This document shows, one piece after another, positions 37,413 through 46,280 of a stretch of 64,000 nt of DNA (positions are counted from its first letter, which is position 1; each line of letters begins with the position of its first letter). The stretch is taken from positions 1 to 64,000 of the forward strand of contig CACYRP010000036.1 of NCBI GenBank assembly GCA_902776765.1, in the 5' to 3' direction. The DNA comes from Fibrobacter succinogenes. Lineage in GTDB: Bacteria > Fibrobacterota > Fibrobacteria > Fibrobacterales > Fibrobacteraceae. A model generated the notes under the pieces. The model saw only the letters and a program-made list of their open reading frames with translations. It was not told the DNA's origin and ran no database searches. The position numbers and the translations under genes are program-made.

Positions 37413-38384
37413 CTAAAAACGCGCGCCGGAACCGCGCACAAGCACCCACATAATCACAGGAACGCCCACCAGCGAAAGCACAGCATTCAGCGGCACAGAA
37501 GCCGGGAAAAGCCCCGCCAAAAGGGCAAGAGAAACTCCGCACAAAGCAGCCCCGGGCAAAAGCACACGATGATTCGTCGTCTTAAAAAGCAAATATGCCA
37601 AATGCGGTACCGCAATCCCGATGAACGCGACAGGCCCGCAAAACGCTGTCGTTGCCCCCGCCAAAAGACTCGCTCCGAGCAACACACAAATTTTGGAACG
37701 TTTCACATTAAGCCCAAGACCATGTGCAAAATCGTCTCCCAGCAAAGCCGCATTCAAATAGCGGAGCGAAATACCAATCAGCACCATGCCCACAATAACA
37801 GCAGACACAAAAATCCAAACGTCTCCAAGCGTCACGCGCCCAAAGCTCCCCATGCCCCACGCCACATAAACGCGCAACGATTCCGATGAGTTCCCCGCAA
37901 TCAATACACTCACAATCGAATCGATAAAGTAACCCGTCAAAAGCCCAACAATCAAAAGTACACCAGTCTGCGCAAAACGCGTGGCCGCAAACATCACGAC
38001 AAGCGTCACAAGCAGAGCCCCAAGCGCCGCCGAACCCAACACGCCCACGCTTCCAAAACCAATGCCCGCCAATAGCGCAAGCGCCACGCCAAGACTCGCC
38101 CCACTGCTAATGCCAAGCACAAACGGCCCCGCCAGCGGATTCCGAAACACAGTCTGCAGCGACAAGCCCGACACCGCAAGCGATGCCCCCGCCAAAATCG
38201 CAGCAATCATTCGCGGGATTCTCAAGTTCCACAAGATGTTCGACGAAACATCTGCCCCCGGGCTAAACAAAGCCTGCACCACATTTGCAAACGGAATGTT
38301 CACCGCGCCAAAGCAAAGTGTGGCGACGCACAACAACGCAATCAAAACAGCTAACGCTACAAATCCTATCAATAAACGACGCAA
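37413..38384 (-). CDS. FecCD-family ABC transporter permease
   Basis: 323 aa, strongly hydrophobic with about nine or ten membrane helices. FecCD hallmarks: WNLRIPRMIAAILAGASLAVSGLSLQ near residue 50, NPLAGPFVLGISSGASLGVAL, and GFVALAVLIAL at the start; the C-terminal LFPASVPLNAVLSLVGVPVIMWVLVR is typical. Forms a dimer with the ATPase encoded downstream, most likely for iron chelates or vitamin B12. The metal chelate and partner binding protein are not identified. Confidence 0.92.
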   Translation of the reverse strand: MRRLLIGFVALAVLIALLCVATLCFGAVNIPFANVVQALFSPGADVSSNILWNLRIPRMIAAILAGASLAVSGLSLQTVFRNPLAGPFVLGISSGASLGVALALLAGIGFGSVGVLGSAALGALLVTLVVMFAATRFAQTGVLLIVGLLTGYFIDSIVSVLIAGNSSESLRVYVAWGMGSFGRVTLGDVWIFVSAVIVGMVLIGISLRYLNAALLGDDFAHGLGLNVKRSKICVLLGASLLAGATTAFCGPVAFIGIAVPHLAYLLFKTTNHRVLLPGAALCGVSLALLAGLFPASVPLNAVLSLVGVPVIMWVLVRGSGARF

Positions 38385-38438
38385 GCGAACCTCCGATTAT
38401 TCAAACATAACCATAGAAAATTTTAGACTATTCAATTT

Positions 38439-38975
38439 TCATTCTTTCAAAACTTTTCTTATGATATAGGTTGCATTTTGTACAAGAGAATAACAAAAAC
38501 CAATCACACACCCTAATTCCAATGAAAAATAGAAATAGTAATCCATCATTTTGGGGATATACACATGAACAATCCATAACAAAATTGCAGCAATCACAGA
38601 AACCGGCATAATTATCCAACATTTCTGAATCAAAACATTTTTCCGTTTACAAATCGCAATCGGAATCAATATTATTGAAAGCAAAACTAAAAGACTCGTA
38701 ACAGTAAGAGAAGCCCCTTTGGCTTCTAGTTGCATTGCTACCCCAGACGCAATAAATGAAGACGTCAGCAATAGAACCAAGTAACGCAATTTCGATACAC
38801 GAAAGGGTCTCAACGAAAAAATGACAATTGCAGAAAGCAACAGAAAACAATCAACGACATAATGATTAAATTCAATCGGAATTGGTGCAATTATACAGGA
38901 AGGCATTACCCCAAGCGCACGACATGCAAAATAGATATTGTACAAAAACAAATAGATCCACAAAGCGATATTCAT
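38439..38975 (-). CDS. Hypothetical polytopic membrane protein
   Basis: 178 aa from the ATG at 38975, preceded by GGAGC at six bases; an upstream frame start at 39056 overlaps the nspC start codon and is rejected. About six hydrophobic helices (around 4-22, 42-60, 68-85, 90-110, 122-145, 150-170) with few charged residues and a short Lys-rich tail. No family recognised. It is divergent from nspC and lies 54 bp upstream of the FecCD permease, so a link with transport is possible but only from position. Confidence 0.65.
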   Translation of the reverse strand: MNIALWIYLFLYNIYFACRALGVMPSCIIAPIPIEFNHYVVDCFLLLSAIVIFSLRPFRVSKLRYLVLLLTSSFIASGVAMQLEAKGASLTVTSLLVLLSIILIPIAICKRKNVLIQKCWIIMPVSVIAAILLWIVHVYIPKMMDYYFYFSLELGCVIGFCYSLVQNATYIIRKVLKE

Positions 38976-39054
38976 AAAAAGCTCCAATTCAATCCATCTG
39001 AATAATACAAAAAAGCATTTGAGCGAAAAGACAATAATTTCTATCTTTCTTACC

Positions 39055-40182
39055 ATGCTCGACTATTCTCAAGTTCCAAGTCCTTGTTTCGTACTTGACG
39101 AAACACGTCTCCGCCGTAATATGGAAATTCTTGACGATATCCAGAAAAAGACCGGCGTCAAAATCATCTGCGCCCTCAAGGGTTACAGCTTCTGGCGTTC
39201 GTTCCCGCTCATTGGCGAATACCTCGCCGGCGCCACCGCCTCTAGCCTCAACGAAGCCCGCCTCGCGCGCGAAGAGATGAACAAGGAAGTCCACGTCTTT
39301 GCACCCGTTTACGAAGACGATGAAATCGATGCAATTCTCGATGCCGCCGACCACATCACGTTCAACAGCTTTTCGCAGTGGCAACGCTTCAAGGACAAGA
39401 CGCTCGCCCACGGCGTGAGTGCCGGCATTCGCGTGAACCCAGAATACTCCTCAGTCGAGACCGACATTTACAACCCCTGCGGCAAGTACTCCCGCCTCGG
39501 CGTCACCGAAATCGAATTCAAGCCCGAACTCCTTGACGGTATCGAAGGGCTCCACTTCCATGCACTTTGCGAACAAGATTCCGACGCGCTCGAAATTGTT
39601 CTCGCCGAATTCGAACGACACTTCGGCAAATTCCTTCCGCAAATGAAGTGGGTAAACTTTGGCGGTGGCCACCACATCACGCGCAAAGACTACCACCGCG
39701 ATGATTTAGTCCGCATCCTCAAGGAATTTTCAGCGCGCTACCCGCACTTGCAAATCATCATGGAACCAGGCGAAGCTATCGGCTGGCAAACAGGCGAGCT
39801 TGTCGCAAGCGTTGGCGATATCGTTCACAACGAAATGGACATCGCCATCTTGAACGTTTCCGTCAGCGCCCACATGCCGGACTGCCTTGAAATGCCGTAC
39901 CGCCCAAACATCATTGGTGCAGCTCTTCCGCGCGAAAAAGCGCATACATACAAACTCACAGGAAATTCTTGCCTCGCCGGCGACCAGCTCGGCGATTACT
40001 CCTTCGATGAACCGCTCAAGGTCGGCGACCGCATCATCTTCGAAGACATGATCCACTACACGATGGTCAAGACCACATTCTTCAATGGCGTGCGCCATCC
40101 GAGCATCGGCAAATTCGACGAAACCGGCAAGTTCCACCTGCTGCATAAATTCACGTACGAGCAGTTTAAGGAGAAGCTGTAA
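39055..40182 (+). CDS. nspC: Carboxynorspermidine/carboxyspermidine decarboxylase
   Basis: PLP enzyme of the alternative polyamine route, turning carboxy(nor)spermidine into (nor)spermidine. 375 aa, alanine-racemase-like fold III. The PLP lysine is K42 in IICALKGYSFW; a pyridoxal-phosphate loop GGGHHITRKDY and EPGEAIGWQTGELVASV follow; the substrate-side SCLAGDQLGDYSF carries the conserved Cys-Asp pair. The earlier in-frame start at 39019 is rejected because it lies inside the neighbour's leader. The partner dehydrogenase is not in the window. The stop abuts a heptad array. Confidence 0.93.
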   Translation: MLDYSQVPSPCFVLDETRLRRNMEILDDIQKKTGVKIICALKGYSFWRSFPLIGEYLAGATASSLNEARLAREEMNKEVHVFAPVYEDDEIDAILDAADHITFNSFSQWQRFKDKTLAHGVSAGIRVNPEYSSVETDIYNPCGKYSRLGVTEIEFKPELLDGIEGLHFHALCEQDSDALEIVLAEFERHFGKFLPQMKWVNFGGGHHITRKDYHRDDLVRILKEFSARYPHLQIIMEPGEAIGWQTGELVASVGDIVHNEMDIAILNVSVSAHMPDCLEMPYRPNIIGAALPREKAHTYKLTGNSCLAGDQLGDYSFDEPLKVGDRIIFEDMIHYTMVKTTFFNGVRHPSIGKFDETGKFHLLHKFTYEQFKEKL

Positions 40183-40306
40183 TTAGGAATTAGGTATTAG
40201 GGATTAGGTTACAGGATAAACAATCTCGGCTCCGCCGCCCTTATATAGACGCACGAAGTGCGTGATACTAACCCTACAACCTACAACCTAAAACCTGACA
40301 CCTATA
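40183..40306. repeat. Composite heptad array H6, core in reverse orientation
   Basis: Left arm: TTAGGAA, TTAGGTA, TTAGGGA, TTAGGTT, ACAGGAT (40183-40217), starting the base after the nspC stop. Core: CGGCTCCGCCG, then GACGCACGAAGTGCGTGAT (40248-40266), which is the reverse complement of the core in H5 and H12 while the arms keep their direction. Right arm: CCCTACA, ACCTACA, ACCTAAA, ACCTGAC, ACCTATA (40272-40306), ending 19 bases before tsaE. Confidence 0.85.
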
Positions 40307-40325
40307 CATACCCCATACCTCTATC

Positions 40326-40742
40326 ATGCTTTTCACATCCGAACAAGATACATACAACTGGGCGCTTGAATTTGCCAAGGAACTCAAGGTCGGCGACAAG
40401 GTCGCCTTGTACGGGAATCTTGGCGCAGGCAAGACCGTCATCAGCCGCGGCATCTGCAAAGGGCTCGGCTTCGACGGCACCGTTTGCTCCCCGACCTACA
40501 CCATCCTCCACGAATACCCAAACAACCCGCCCATTTTCCACTTCGACCTTTACCGTCTCGAAGGTGGCGCCGACCTTTACGAAGTCGGCATGGATCCGGA
40601 TTATCTCGAAAGCGGCATCAGCCTTATCGAATGGCCCGAACGCCTAGAAGAAAACGACGCAGGCATTACCCACATCGTTAAAATCCAAATCGTTTCCGAA
40701 ACCGAACGCGATATTACAGTTGAAAAGGTTTCTAGGGATTAG
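40326..40742 (+). CDS. tsaE: tRNA threonylcarbamoyladenosine biosynthesis ATPase TsaE
   Basis: ATPase of the TsaBDE complex that installs t6A37 on tRNAs reading ANN codons. 138 aa. Walker A YGNLGAGKTVISRGICK, then the switch VCSPTYTILHEY, Walker B-like IFHFDLYRL and SLIEWPERL. The last codons (SRD-stop: TCT AGG GAT TAG) already belong to the following heptad array, so the array has entered the coding end. TsaB and TsaD are not nearby. Confidence 0.94.
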   Translation: MLFTSEQDTYNWALEFAKELKVGDKVALYGNLGAGKTVISRGICKGLGFDGTVCSPTYTILHEYPNNPPIFHFDLYRLEGGADLYEVGMDPDYLESGISLIEWPERLEENDAGITHIVKIQIVSETERDITVEKVSRD

Positions 40743-40825
40743 GCTTTAGGTCTTAGGATTTATAATCGCGGCTTCGCCGCCAAATTTAATACCTAATTTC
40801 CCTAACCCCTATAACCTACAACCTA
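40736..40825. repeat. Composite heptad array H7 between two stop codons
   Basis: Left arm: GGATTAG, GCTTTAG, GTCTTAG (40736-40756), beginning inside the tsaE coding end. Core GCGGCTTCGCCGC (40768-40780). Right arm: ACCTAAT, TTCCCTA, ACCCCTA, TAACCTA, CAACCTA (40791-40825), the last bases of which are the stop codon of the convergent gene. The array fills the whole space between the genes. Confidence 0.8.
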
Positions 40826-41512
40826 TTTGTTTTTTTTGCGCTTTTTCTTCGCAAGCTTCTTGTTTGCCTTCGCAATCGAATCAGCAACAGCTTTTGCACG
40901 GAGTTCAGCAGCGACCTGAGCCAAGGAATCAGCAATAGCCTTTTCTCTTGCGATAGAATCGGCACGAGCAGCAGCGGCAGCCACACAAGCCTTAACTTCT
41001 TCGCTTGTGATGATTTTGTTCCAATCCTTGCGGTCACCTTGACTCAAAAGCATCGGTCCCTTGTAATCCTTCACTATATTATATGCAGCAACCGTATCGC
41101 GGGCCGCCATAGCGCCCATGGCATCGGCATACAAATCCTTCTGCTGGTTGCGCATATCTTCAATGGCGCCCAAGCGGTTCTGGCGGAGGATTTCCATGGA
41201 ATCGCTCACGAAGCTCAAGTCCCACGTTTCGTTATAGCAGACTTCGGCATCAGCATACTTCAAAACATTTGTTTCTGCGGCGACATACATGGCATCGCAT
41301 GAGGCAAATACTTCAGCACTTTTCTGCTTTGTGTACTGGTACCAGTAATACCCGCCCACGATTAAACCAGCGAGTACGAGCAAGAATACACCGTCTTGCC
41401 ATCCCATAATCGGAGCTTGCGGAAGTTTCGGACGACCATTAATAGTTTCACCGGCTTCCAGTTTTTCTTCGGCCTCATCAAACGGGCTCTTTCCATTCAA
41501 AAAACTAAACAT
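40823..41512 (-). CDS. Hypothetical membrane-anchored protein with Ala/Lys-rich coiled tail
   Basis: 229 aa. A short cytoplasmic start (FLNGKSPFDEAEEKLEAGE), one membrane helix at about 40-60 (GVFLLVLAGLIVGGYYWY), then an external or periplasmic helical region with two cysteines, and a tail from about 165 that is Ala/Asp/Lys coiled coil ending in KKLAKKKRKKNK. No family recognised. It lies nine bases past sufE with AGGA before the ATG, so it belongs to the FAD-sufE operon. Confidence 0.65.
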   Translation of the reverse strand: MFSFLNGKSPFDEAEEKLEAGETINGRPKLPQAPIMGWQDGVFLLVLAGLIVGGYYWYQYTKQKSAEVFASCDAMYVAAETNVLKYADAEVCYNETWDLSFVSDSMEILRQNRLGAIEDMRNQQKDLYADAMGAMAARDTVAAYNIVKDYKGPMLLSQGDRKDWNKIITSEEVKACVAAAAARADSIAREKAIADSLAQVAAELRAKAVADSIAKANKKLAKKKRKKNK

Positions 41513-41521
41513 AGATTAGTC

Positions 41522-41974
41522 CTACTTTTTTGAAATTGCGTCAAAGACGCGTGCATATAAATAAATCTGTTTCATCAAGCTTGCAAATCCGTTCGAACGT
41601 GTCGGCGAAAGCCCCACATTCAAACCAATCTGCTGAAAGAATGTCGGATCCACCGAAAGGATATCCGCCGGAGTCATGTCATTGAAAATCTGCAAGGCAA
41701 GCGCACCGAGACCACGGCTAATCAGCGGGTTCGTCGTACCGCCTTCAACATCCATTTCGAAATGGATCTTTCCGTTTTCAAACTTCGGCACAAGATACAT
41801 TGTCGAGGCGCAGCCCTGAATAATGAACTTTTCGGCCTTGAGCGAAGCATCCATACCCTTGTGCTCACGCGCCAAATCCAAGAGGAACTTCCACTTGTCA
41901 TCGGGGTCGCTAAACGAGGCAAACTTGGCCCTAATCTTTTCTTGACGATCAACAATACTTTCTGGCATACTCAT
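41522..41974 (-). CDS. sufE: Cysteine desulfuration protein SufE
   Basis: Accepts sulfur from a SufS-type desulfurase and passes it to iron-sulfur cluster assembly. 150 aa. The active cysteine is C55 in FIIQGCASTMYLVP; the family pattern continues with GGTTNPLISRGLGALALQIF and DPTFFQQIGLNVGLSPTRSNGFASLM. Its ATG follows the stop of the FAD protein by one base (TAATATG), so translation is coupled. No sufBCDS genes are in the window. Confidence 0.93.
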   Translation of the reverse strand: MSMPESIVDRQEKIRAKFASFSDPDDKWKFLLDLAREHKGMDASLKAEKFIIQGCASTMYLVPKFENGKIHFEMDVEGGTTNPLISRGLGALALQIFNDMTPADILSVDPTFFQQIGLNVGLSPTRSNGFASLMKQIYLYARVFDAISKK

Positions 41975-41975
41975 A

Positions 41976-43172
41976 TTAGTGCAAAAATGAACGCATTTTC
42001 CAAATTACCGACGGACAAGACCACAACACCGCAAAGAAGATGCGCAACAACGTCTGCTTTTCACGCGGGAGCTTCGACAAGCGTTTTGCCGCCTTATCGA
42101 ACTGCTCATCCTTGATTTTCGCAAGCCCTGGCTTCGCCTTTGCAATCTGTAAATGGGACTTGCCCAAAGAGGCCATCCAGCGGTCAAGGACAGAAGTTTC
42201 AATACGAGCGCGAGAAGCATCATCTGTAGCATTCAGCCATTCATGAACTGCTTCTGCGGTAATCTTTCCGCTCAAAAGCGCTTCGACAATACCCGAACGG
42301 CTCATCGGGTTTACGCAACTGGCGGCATCCCCCGCCTTGAAGAGTCCGCACTTGGCAAGCGGCTTGTCGGACTGCCCGCAAGCAATCATGCCACCATAAA
42401 TAGCCTTGATGCTAGCTCCTGGATAATGGGTATCAATAAAATGCTTGAGCTTTTCGCGCAAAGGCATATCGGGCTTAGCATCTTTCGCAAGTACAAAACC
42501 AATATTCACTTCCTTGCCATCACGCGGGAAAATCCAGCCATAGCCGCCCGGGAATTCACTCCCGTAGAACAAGTCAATATGGTCGCGCTTGTGTTCGATA
42601 CCCTCGGCGACAGCAAAAATTCCCGGTTCCAAGTCCGTATCGCCCGATTCAATCCCTTCTAAGCACGGGATTCCACGAGTGAGGCGACACCCCGGCCCCG
42701 TTGCATCAATAACCGTTTTGGTCGAAATTTCAAATAATTCTTCGCCCACCTGAACATTCAAATTCCAGCCATCTTCGCTACGCGAAATGCTTTTGACAAG
42801 AGCGTCAAAACGGCATTCCACACCCGCTTCAACACAGGCATCGGCAATCGCGTGATGGAATTTGGAACGGTCGAGCAAACGGCCGCAATCTTTACTGTAA
42901 AATTCAGCCTTGTAACCCTTGGGCGAAGTAAAATAAATACCGGAAATACTCCCGCGCACCCAGGATTCGTCAATCGGCCACAATTCGTTCAAACGATGGG
43001 TTGATACGGCTTCGGCACAAAAAATGGGCTCTTTCCAAGGTTCTTTTTTATCCAAAAGAAGAATTCGTCCGCCACAGCCTGTCAATTTTCCAAGCTGGCA
43101 TGCAGCCATAAGACCGGCCGGACCTGCACCGCAAATCACCGCATTGTAAGAATTTGAACGAAAAGTTGTCAT
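41976..43172 (-). CDS. FAD-dependent oxidoreductase, geranylgeranyl-reductase-like
   Basis: 398 aa. Dinucleotide-binding motif AVICGAGPAGLMAACQLG at about 11-28, a middle DGKEVNIGFVLAKD, and the second FAD motif AGDAASCVNPMSRSGIVEALLSG. The segment FYGSEFPGGYGWIFPRDGK is typical of geranylgeranyl reductases and related halogenase-fold flavoproteins. The substrate may be an isoprenoid or quinone, but this is family inference only. No Shine-Dalgarno is evident. It heads an operon with sufE and the 229-aa membrane protein. Confidence 0.82.
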   Translation of the reverse strand: MTTFRSNSYNAVICGAGPAGLMAACQLGKLTGCGGRILLLDKKEPWKEPIFCAEAVSTHRLNELWPIDESWVRGSISGIYFTSPKGYKAEFYSKDCGRLLDRSKFHHAIADACVEAGVECRFDALVKSISRSEDGWNLNVQVGEELFEISTKTVIDATGPGCRLTRGIPCLEGIESGDTDLEPGIFAVAEGIEHKRDHIDLFYGSEFPGGYGWIFPRDGKEVNIGFVLAKDAKPDMPLREKLKHFIDTHYPGASIKAIYGGMIACGQSDKPLAKCGLFKAGDAASCVNPMSRSGIVEALLSGKITAEAVHEWLNATDDASRARIETSVLDRWMASLGKSHLQIAKAKPGLAKIKDEQFDKAAKRLSKLPREKQTLLRIFFAVLWSCPSVIWKMRSFLH

Positions 43173-43294
43173 TTCAACGTAAAATTAGTATTTATTTGGT
43201 CACTTTTTATTTTTCATTGTTAGTTTTGCAATTTTTTTAGTTATTTTAGGGCTATCCGTTATTTGATTTACTTTTTCATAAAGGGAATTTGACT

Positions 43295-44608
43295 ATGAAT
43301 ATGAAGAACGTCTATAAATTTGGTATCTGCCTCCTTGGTGCTCTTGCGCTCAACGTGTCTGCGCAAGACTTCAGAGGTAAGGACCTGAACACCTCCTTCC
43401 GCGATAAGAAAATCGACAACTACCAGTTCCAGAAGGCTAGAGCAGTCAAGGGCGTCACGGACTTCCAGCGCGCTACCGGTAACGCACCTAACTTCGAAGG
43501 CGCAAACCTTCCCGAAGTTTCTTTCCGCAACGCTGTGATTAGCAAGGCAAACTTCGAAGGCGCAAACCTCGCTGGTGCAACGATTAGCGGTGCAGACATT
43601 CGTTCTGCAAGCTTCGAAGGTGCAAACCTCGAAGGTGCAAACCTCTATCGAGCAACACTTCTCGATAGCAAATTCCCGAAAGCCAACCTCAAGAACGCTC
43701 GTCTCGACGCCATGAAGGTTTCTGACGAATGCGACTTCAGCAAGGCTGACCTCACCCAAGCTTCTGCTATGGACATGGACCTCACCCGTGCCGACTTTAG
43801 CAAGGCAAACCTCACCAACACGAACTTCTCTCGTTCCTTGATGGCTAACAGCGACCTCCGCAAGACTGTCATGGAAAAGACGGACTTCACGGCTTGCAAT
43901 CTCATCGCTGCAAACTTCTCCGACGTCAAGCTCAACAACGTAAACTTTGCCAAGGCAGGTCTTTCTCAGGCTGACTTCGACGGTGCAACGTTCAACAACG
44001 TCAACCTCCAGGAAGCTGACCTTTCCTTGACCACCTTCAATGACGTGGACCTCTCTAGAACACAGCTCCAGAAGGCTAAGTTCGCCCAGTCCAAGGTCAA
44101 AAACATGACGTTCACGAACCTCGACTTGAACGGAGTTATCTTCGACAAGGGCGATGTTTCCAAGAGCACCTTCGACAAGACCAAGCTCAACAAGGCCTCC
44201 TTCTTCGATGCTAGCGTGAGCAAGAACGTGTTCAACTACGCTGAACTCATGAAGGCCGTGTTCGATGGAGCCTACGTCTTCAAGGACATCTTCGACAACG
44301 CCGACCTCACCAAGGCAAACTTTGCAAACTCCACCATCGAACGCTCTGCATTCAACAATGCCCAGCTCTCCGGTGCAAACTTCTCTGGTGCTAAGCTCAT
44401 CAAGGTAACCTTCCTCAATGCTAAGATGGAAGGTGTCAAGATCGACGCAGACACCAAGATGGAAGACGTGGACTTCTCTGGTGCAGACTTGACCGGTGCA
44501 AAGATTGAAAAGTTCACCGCCAAGAAGGTGTTCTACAACGAAAGAACCAAGTTCCCGGCCGGCTTTGACCCGCGCGCTTACGGTTTCAAGAGACCGGGCG
44601 AAAAATAA
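43295..44608 (+). CDS. Exported pentapeptide-repeat protein
   Basis: 437 aa with a signal peptide (VYKFGICLLGALALNVSA). AAGGGAA is well spaced from ATG 43295; the TTG at 43289 is rejected. Nearly the whole mature protein (about 30-400) consists of A(N/D)(L/F)xx pentapeptides, e.g. ANFEGANLAGATISGADI and ADFSKANLTNTNFS. These coil into a right-handed square beta-helix. Most exported members have no known role; a surface or gyrase-related function cannot be told. The gene has an A/G/C-rich biased codon use that also keeps the opposite strand open. A strong terminator follows. Confidence 0.87.
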   Translation: MNMKNVYKFGICLLGALALNVSAQDFRGKDLNTSFRDKKIDNYQFQKARAVKGVTDFQRATGNAPNFEGANLPEVSFRNAVISKANFEGANLAGATISGADIRSASFEGANLEGANLYRATLLDSKFPKANLKNARLDAMKVSDECDFSKADLTQASAMDMDLTRADFSKANLTNTNFSRSLMANSDLRKTVMEKTDFTACNLIAANFSDVKLNNVNFAKAGLSQADFDGATFNNVNLQEADLSLTTFNDVDLSRTQLQKAKFAQSKVKNMTFTNLDLNGVIFDKGDVSKSTFDKTKLNKASFFDASVSKNVFNYAELMKAVFDGAYVFKDIFDNADLTKANFANSTIERSAFNNAQLSGANFSGAKLIKVTFLNAKMEGVKIDADTKMEDVDFSGADLTGAKIEKFTAKKVFYNERTKFPAGFDPRAYGFKRPGEK

Positions 44609-44632
44609 GGCCAATTGAATAACGGAAATTAG

Positions 44633-44658
44633 GGACGCTCACTTGAGCGTCCTTTTTT
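44633..44658 (+). terminator. Terminator after the pentapeptide gene
   Basis: GGACGCTC / GAGCGTCC stem (8 bp, loop ACTT) followed by TTTTTTG. Confidence 0.9.
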
Positions 44659-44745
44659 GTTTAAGCTCGCTTACGCGAGGATTACGCAGCAGAATAATGG
44701 CTTATGCTTGAATAAATTTGCCCGCTCTTGGTCGCGACTCTCGTC

Positions 44746-46140
44746 TTACGCATTTGTTTTATCCATCAGCCAGGTGATGGCCTCGGCAAGCGAATGCACG
44801 CGAACAACTTTCATTGAGCCCATGTTTTCCGCGATTTTGCAACAAGCGGGCACTACCGCTTCGGTCATCCCCAAGCGATGAGCTTCTTTTAATCGCTGGT
44901 CCAAAAGACTTACACCACGCACCTCGCCCGACAGTCCAAGTTCGCCAACCGCAATCGTCTGCCTAGATATCGGGATATTCAAATGATTGCTAGCAACAGC
45001 TAAAGCAAGCGCCAGATCCGACGAAGCATCATTTACCTTCATGCCTCCAGCAATACTAGCAAACACATCCGACGCCCCAATCGTCACGCCTCCAAACTTT
45101 TCCAAAAGCGCGAGGATAATCGTCAAACGCTTCGGATCAATGCCCGCCGCCACTCGCTGCGGCACCGCAAAATTCGTCTGGTTCACAAGCGCCTGCGTCT
45201 CGAACAATAACGCCCGAGAGCCTTCCATCGTACAGCAAACGGCACTCCCAGGCGTCGGTGGCACGCCTTCCTGCAAAAACACCTTGCTTGGATTGAGCAC
45301 CGGATTGAGTCCGTGACTCGTCATCTCGAAAACGCCAATTTCATCTGTCGCGCCAAAGCGATTTTTGATGGTTCGCAAAAGCCTGTACTGATGATTCCGG
45401 TCGCCTTCAAAGTACACAACGGTATCGACCATGTGCTCCAAAATTCTAGGACCGGCAATCTGCCCGTCCTTCGTCACATGCCCAATCAAGATTGTAATGC
45501 AACCGGAGTTTTTAGCAAAAACCATCAAGTCCAGAGTGCACTCGCGCAACTGCGTTGCGCTTCCGGGCGTCCCTGCAAGGTCGCTCTTATAAACAGTCTG
45601 GATGGAGTCGATTACGAGCACCTGAGGTTTCACCTCACGTGCCTGCTCTAAAATCTTTTCGAGATTCGTTTCGCAAAGGAGCATCATGTCGCTCCCCGAA
45701 ACATTCAAGCGCTCACTGCGCAGTTTCACTTGGCAGGCACTTTCTTCGCCGCTCACGTACAGCGCTTTAACGCCAGCCGCGTTCATCGTTGCAAGCGTCG
45801 TAAGCACAAGCGTCGATTTTCCAATTCCCGGATCGCCACCAATCAGCACAAGACTCCCCGGAGCAAAACCGCCACCAAGCACACGATCAAATTCCGAATT
45901 CGCGGTACTCAAGCGGCGCGTATCTTCTGTCGCGACATCCTTGAGCAATACCACTTTATGCACAGGGCCGCCAAGCCCGCGCCCAGCACGCCCCACCTCA
46001 GCAGTTCTTTCAATGACATGTTCCTTTAGCGAGCTCCACGCTCCACAAAACGGACACTTACCAGCCCACTTCGGGGTCGTATTTCCACATTCCGTACAGA
46101 GATACTCGATTTCTTTCTTAGACTTATTTAGTGCTACCAT
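44746..46140 (-). CDS. radA: DNA repair protein RadA
   Basis: RecA-like branch-migration helicase in recombination repair. About 464 aa from ATG 46140 (an in-frame TTG lies nine bases further up; neither has a clear ribosome site). Zinc-finger CTECGNTTPKWAGKCPFC, Walker A GGDPGIGKSTLVL, Walker B VLVIDSIQT, the RadA-specific KNRFGATDEIG, and a C-terminal Lon-protease-like domain (GGVTIGASDVFASIAGGMKV). Expected length. Confidence 0.95.
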   Translation of the reverse strand: MVALNKSKKEIEYLCTECGNTTPKWAGKCPFCGAWSSLKEHVIERTAEVGRAGRGLGGPVHKVVLLKDVATEDTRRLSTANSEFDRVLGGGFAPGSLVLIGGDPGIGKSTLVLTTLATMNAAGVKALYVSGEESACQVKLRSERLNVSGSDMMLLCETNLEKILEQAREVKPQVLVIDSIQTVYKSDLAGTPGSATQLRECTLDLMVFAKNSGCITILIGHVTKDGQIAGPRILEHMVDTVVYFEGDRNHQYRLLRTIKNRFGATDEIGVFEMTSHGLNPVLNPSKVFLQEGVPPTPGSAVCCTMEGSRALLFETQALVNQTNFAVPQRVAAGIDPKRLTIILALLEKFGGVTIGASDVFASIAGGMKVNDASSDLALALAVASNHLNIPISRQTIAVGELGLSGEVRGVSLLDQRLKEAHRLGMTEAVVPACCKIAENMGSMKVVRVHSLAEAITWLMDKTNA

Positions 46141-46280
46141 GAGCACCAATATAATAAAAGTAGCATGTCAAAAGTTGACATTGAAGAAAAATCGCAGAAA
46201 AAATGTAAAAACCGCAACGCAATATTACAAAATCATTACAAATATATGTATATTCTATAAAAAATCAACCAGGAGTACGT

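Noticed and set aside
38976..39056. 27-residue N-terminal extension of the membrane protein at 38439
   Set aside because: It overlaps the nspC start, and GGAGC before ATG 38975 marks the better start.
43268..44614. 448-aa frame opposite the pentapeptide gene
   Set aside because: The repeat-rich codons of the real gene keep the other strand open; the translation is only a periodic shadow.
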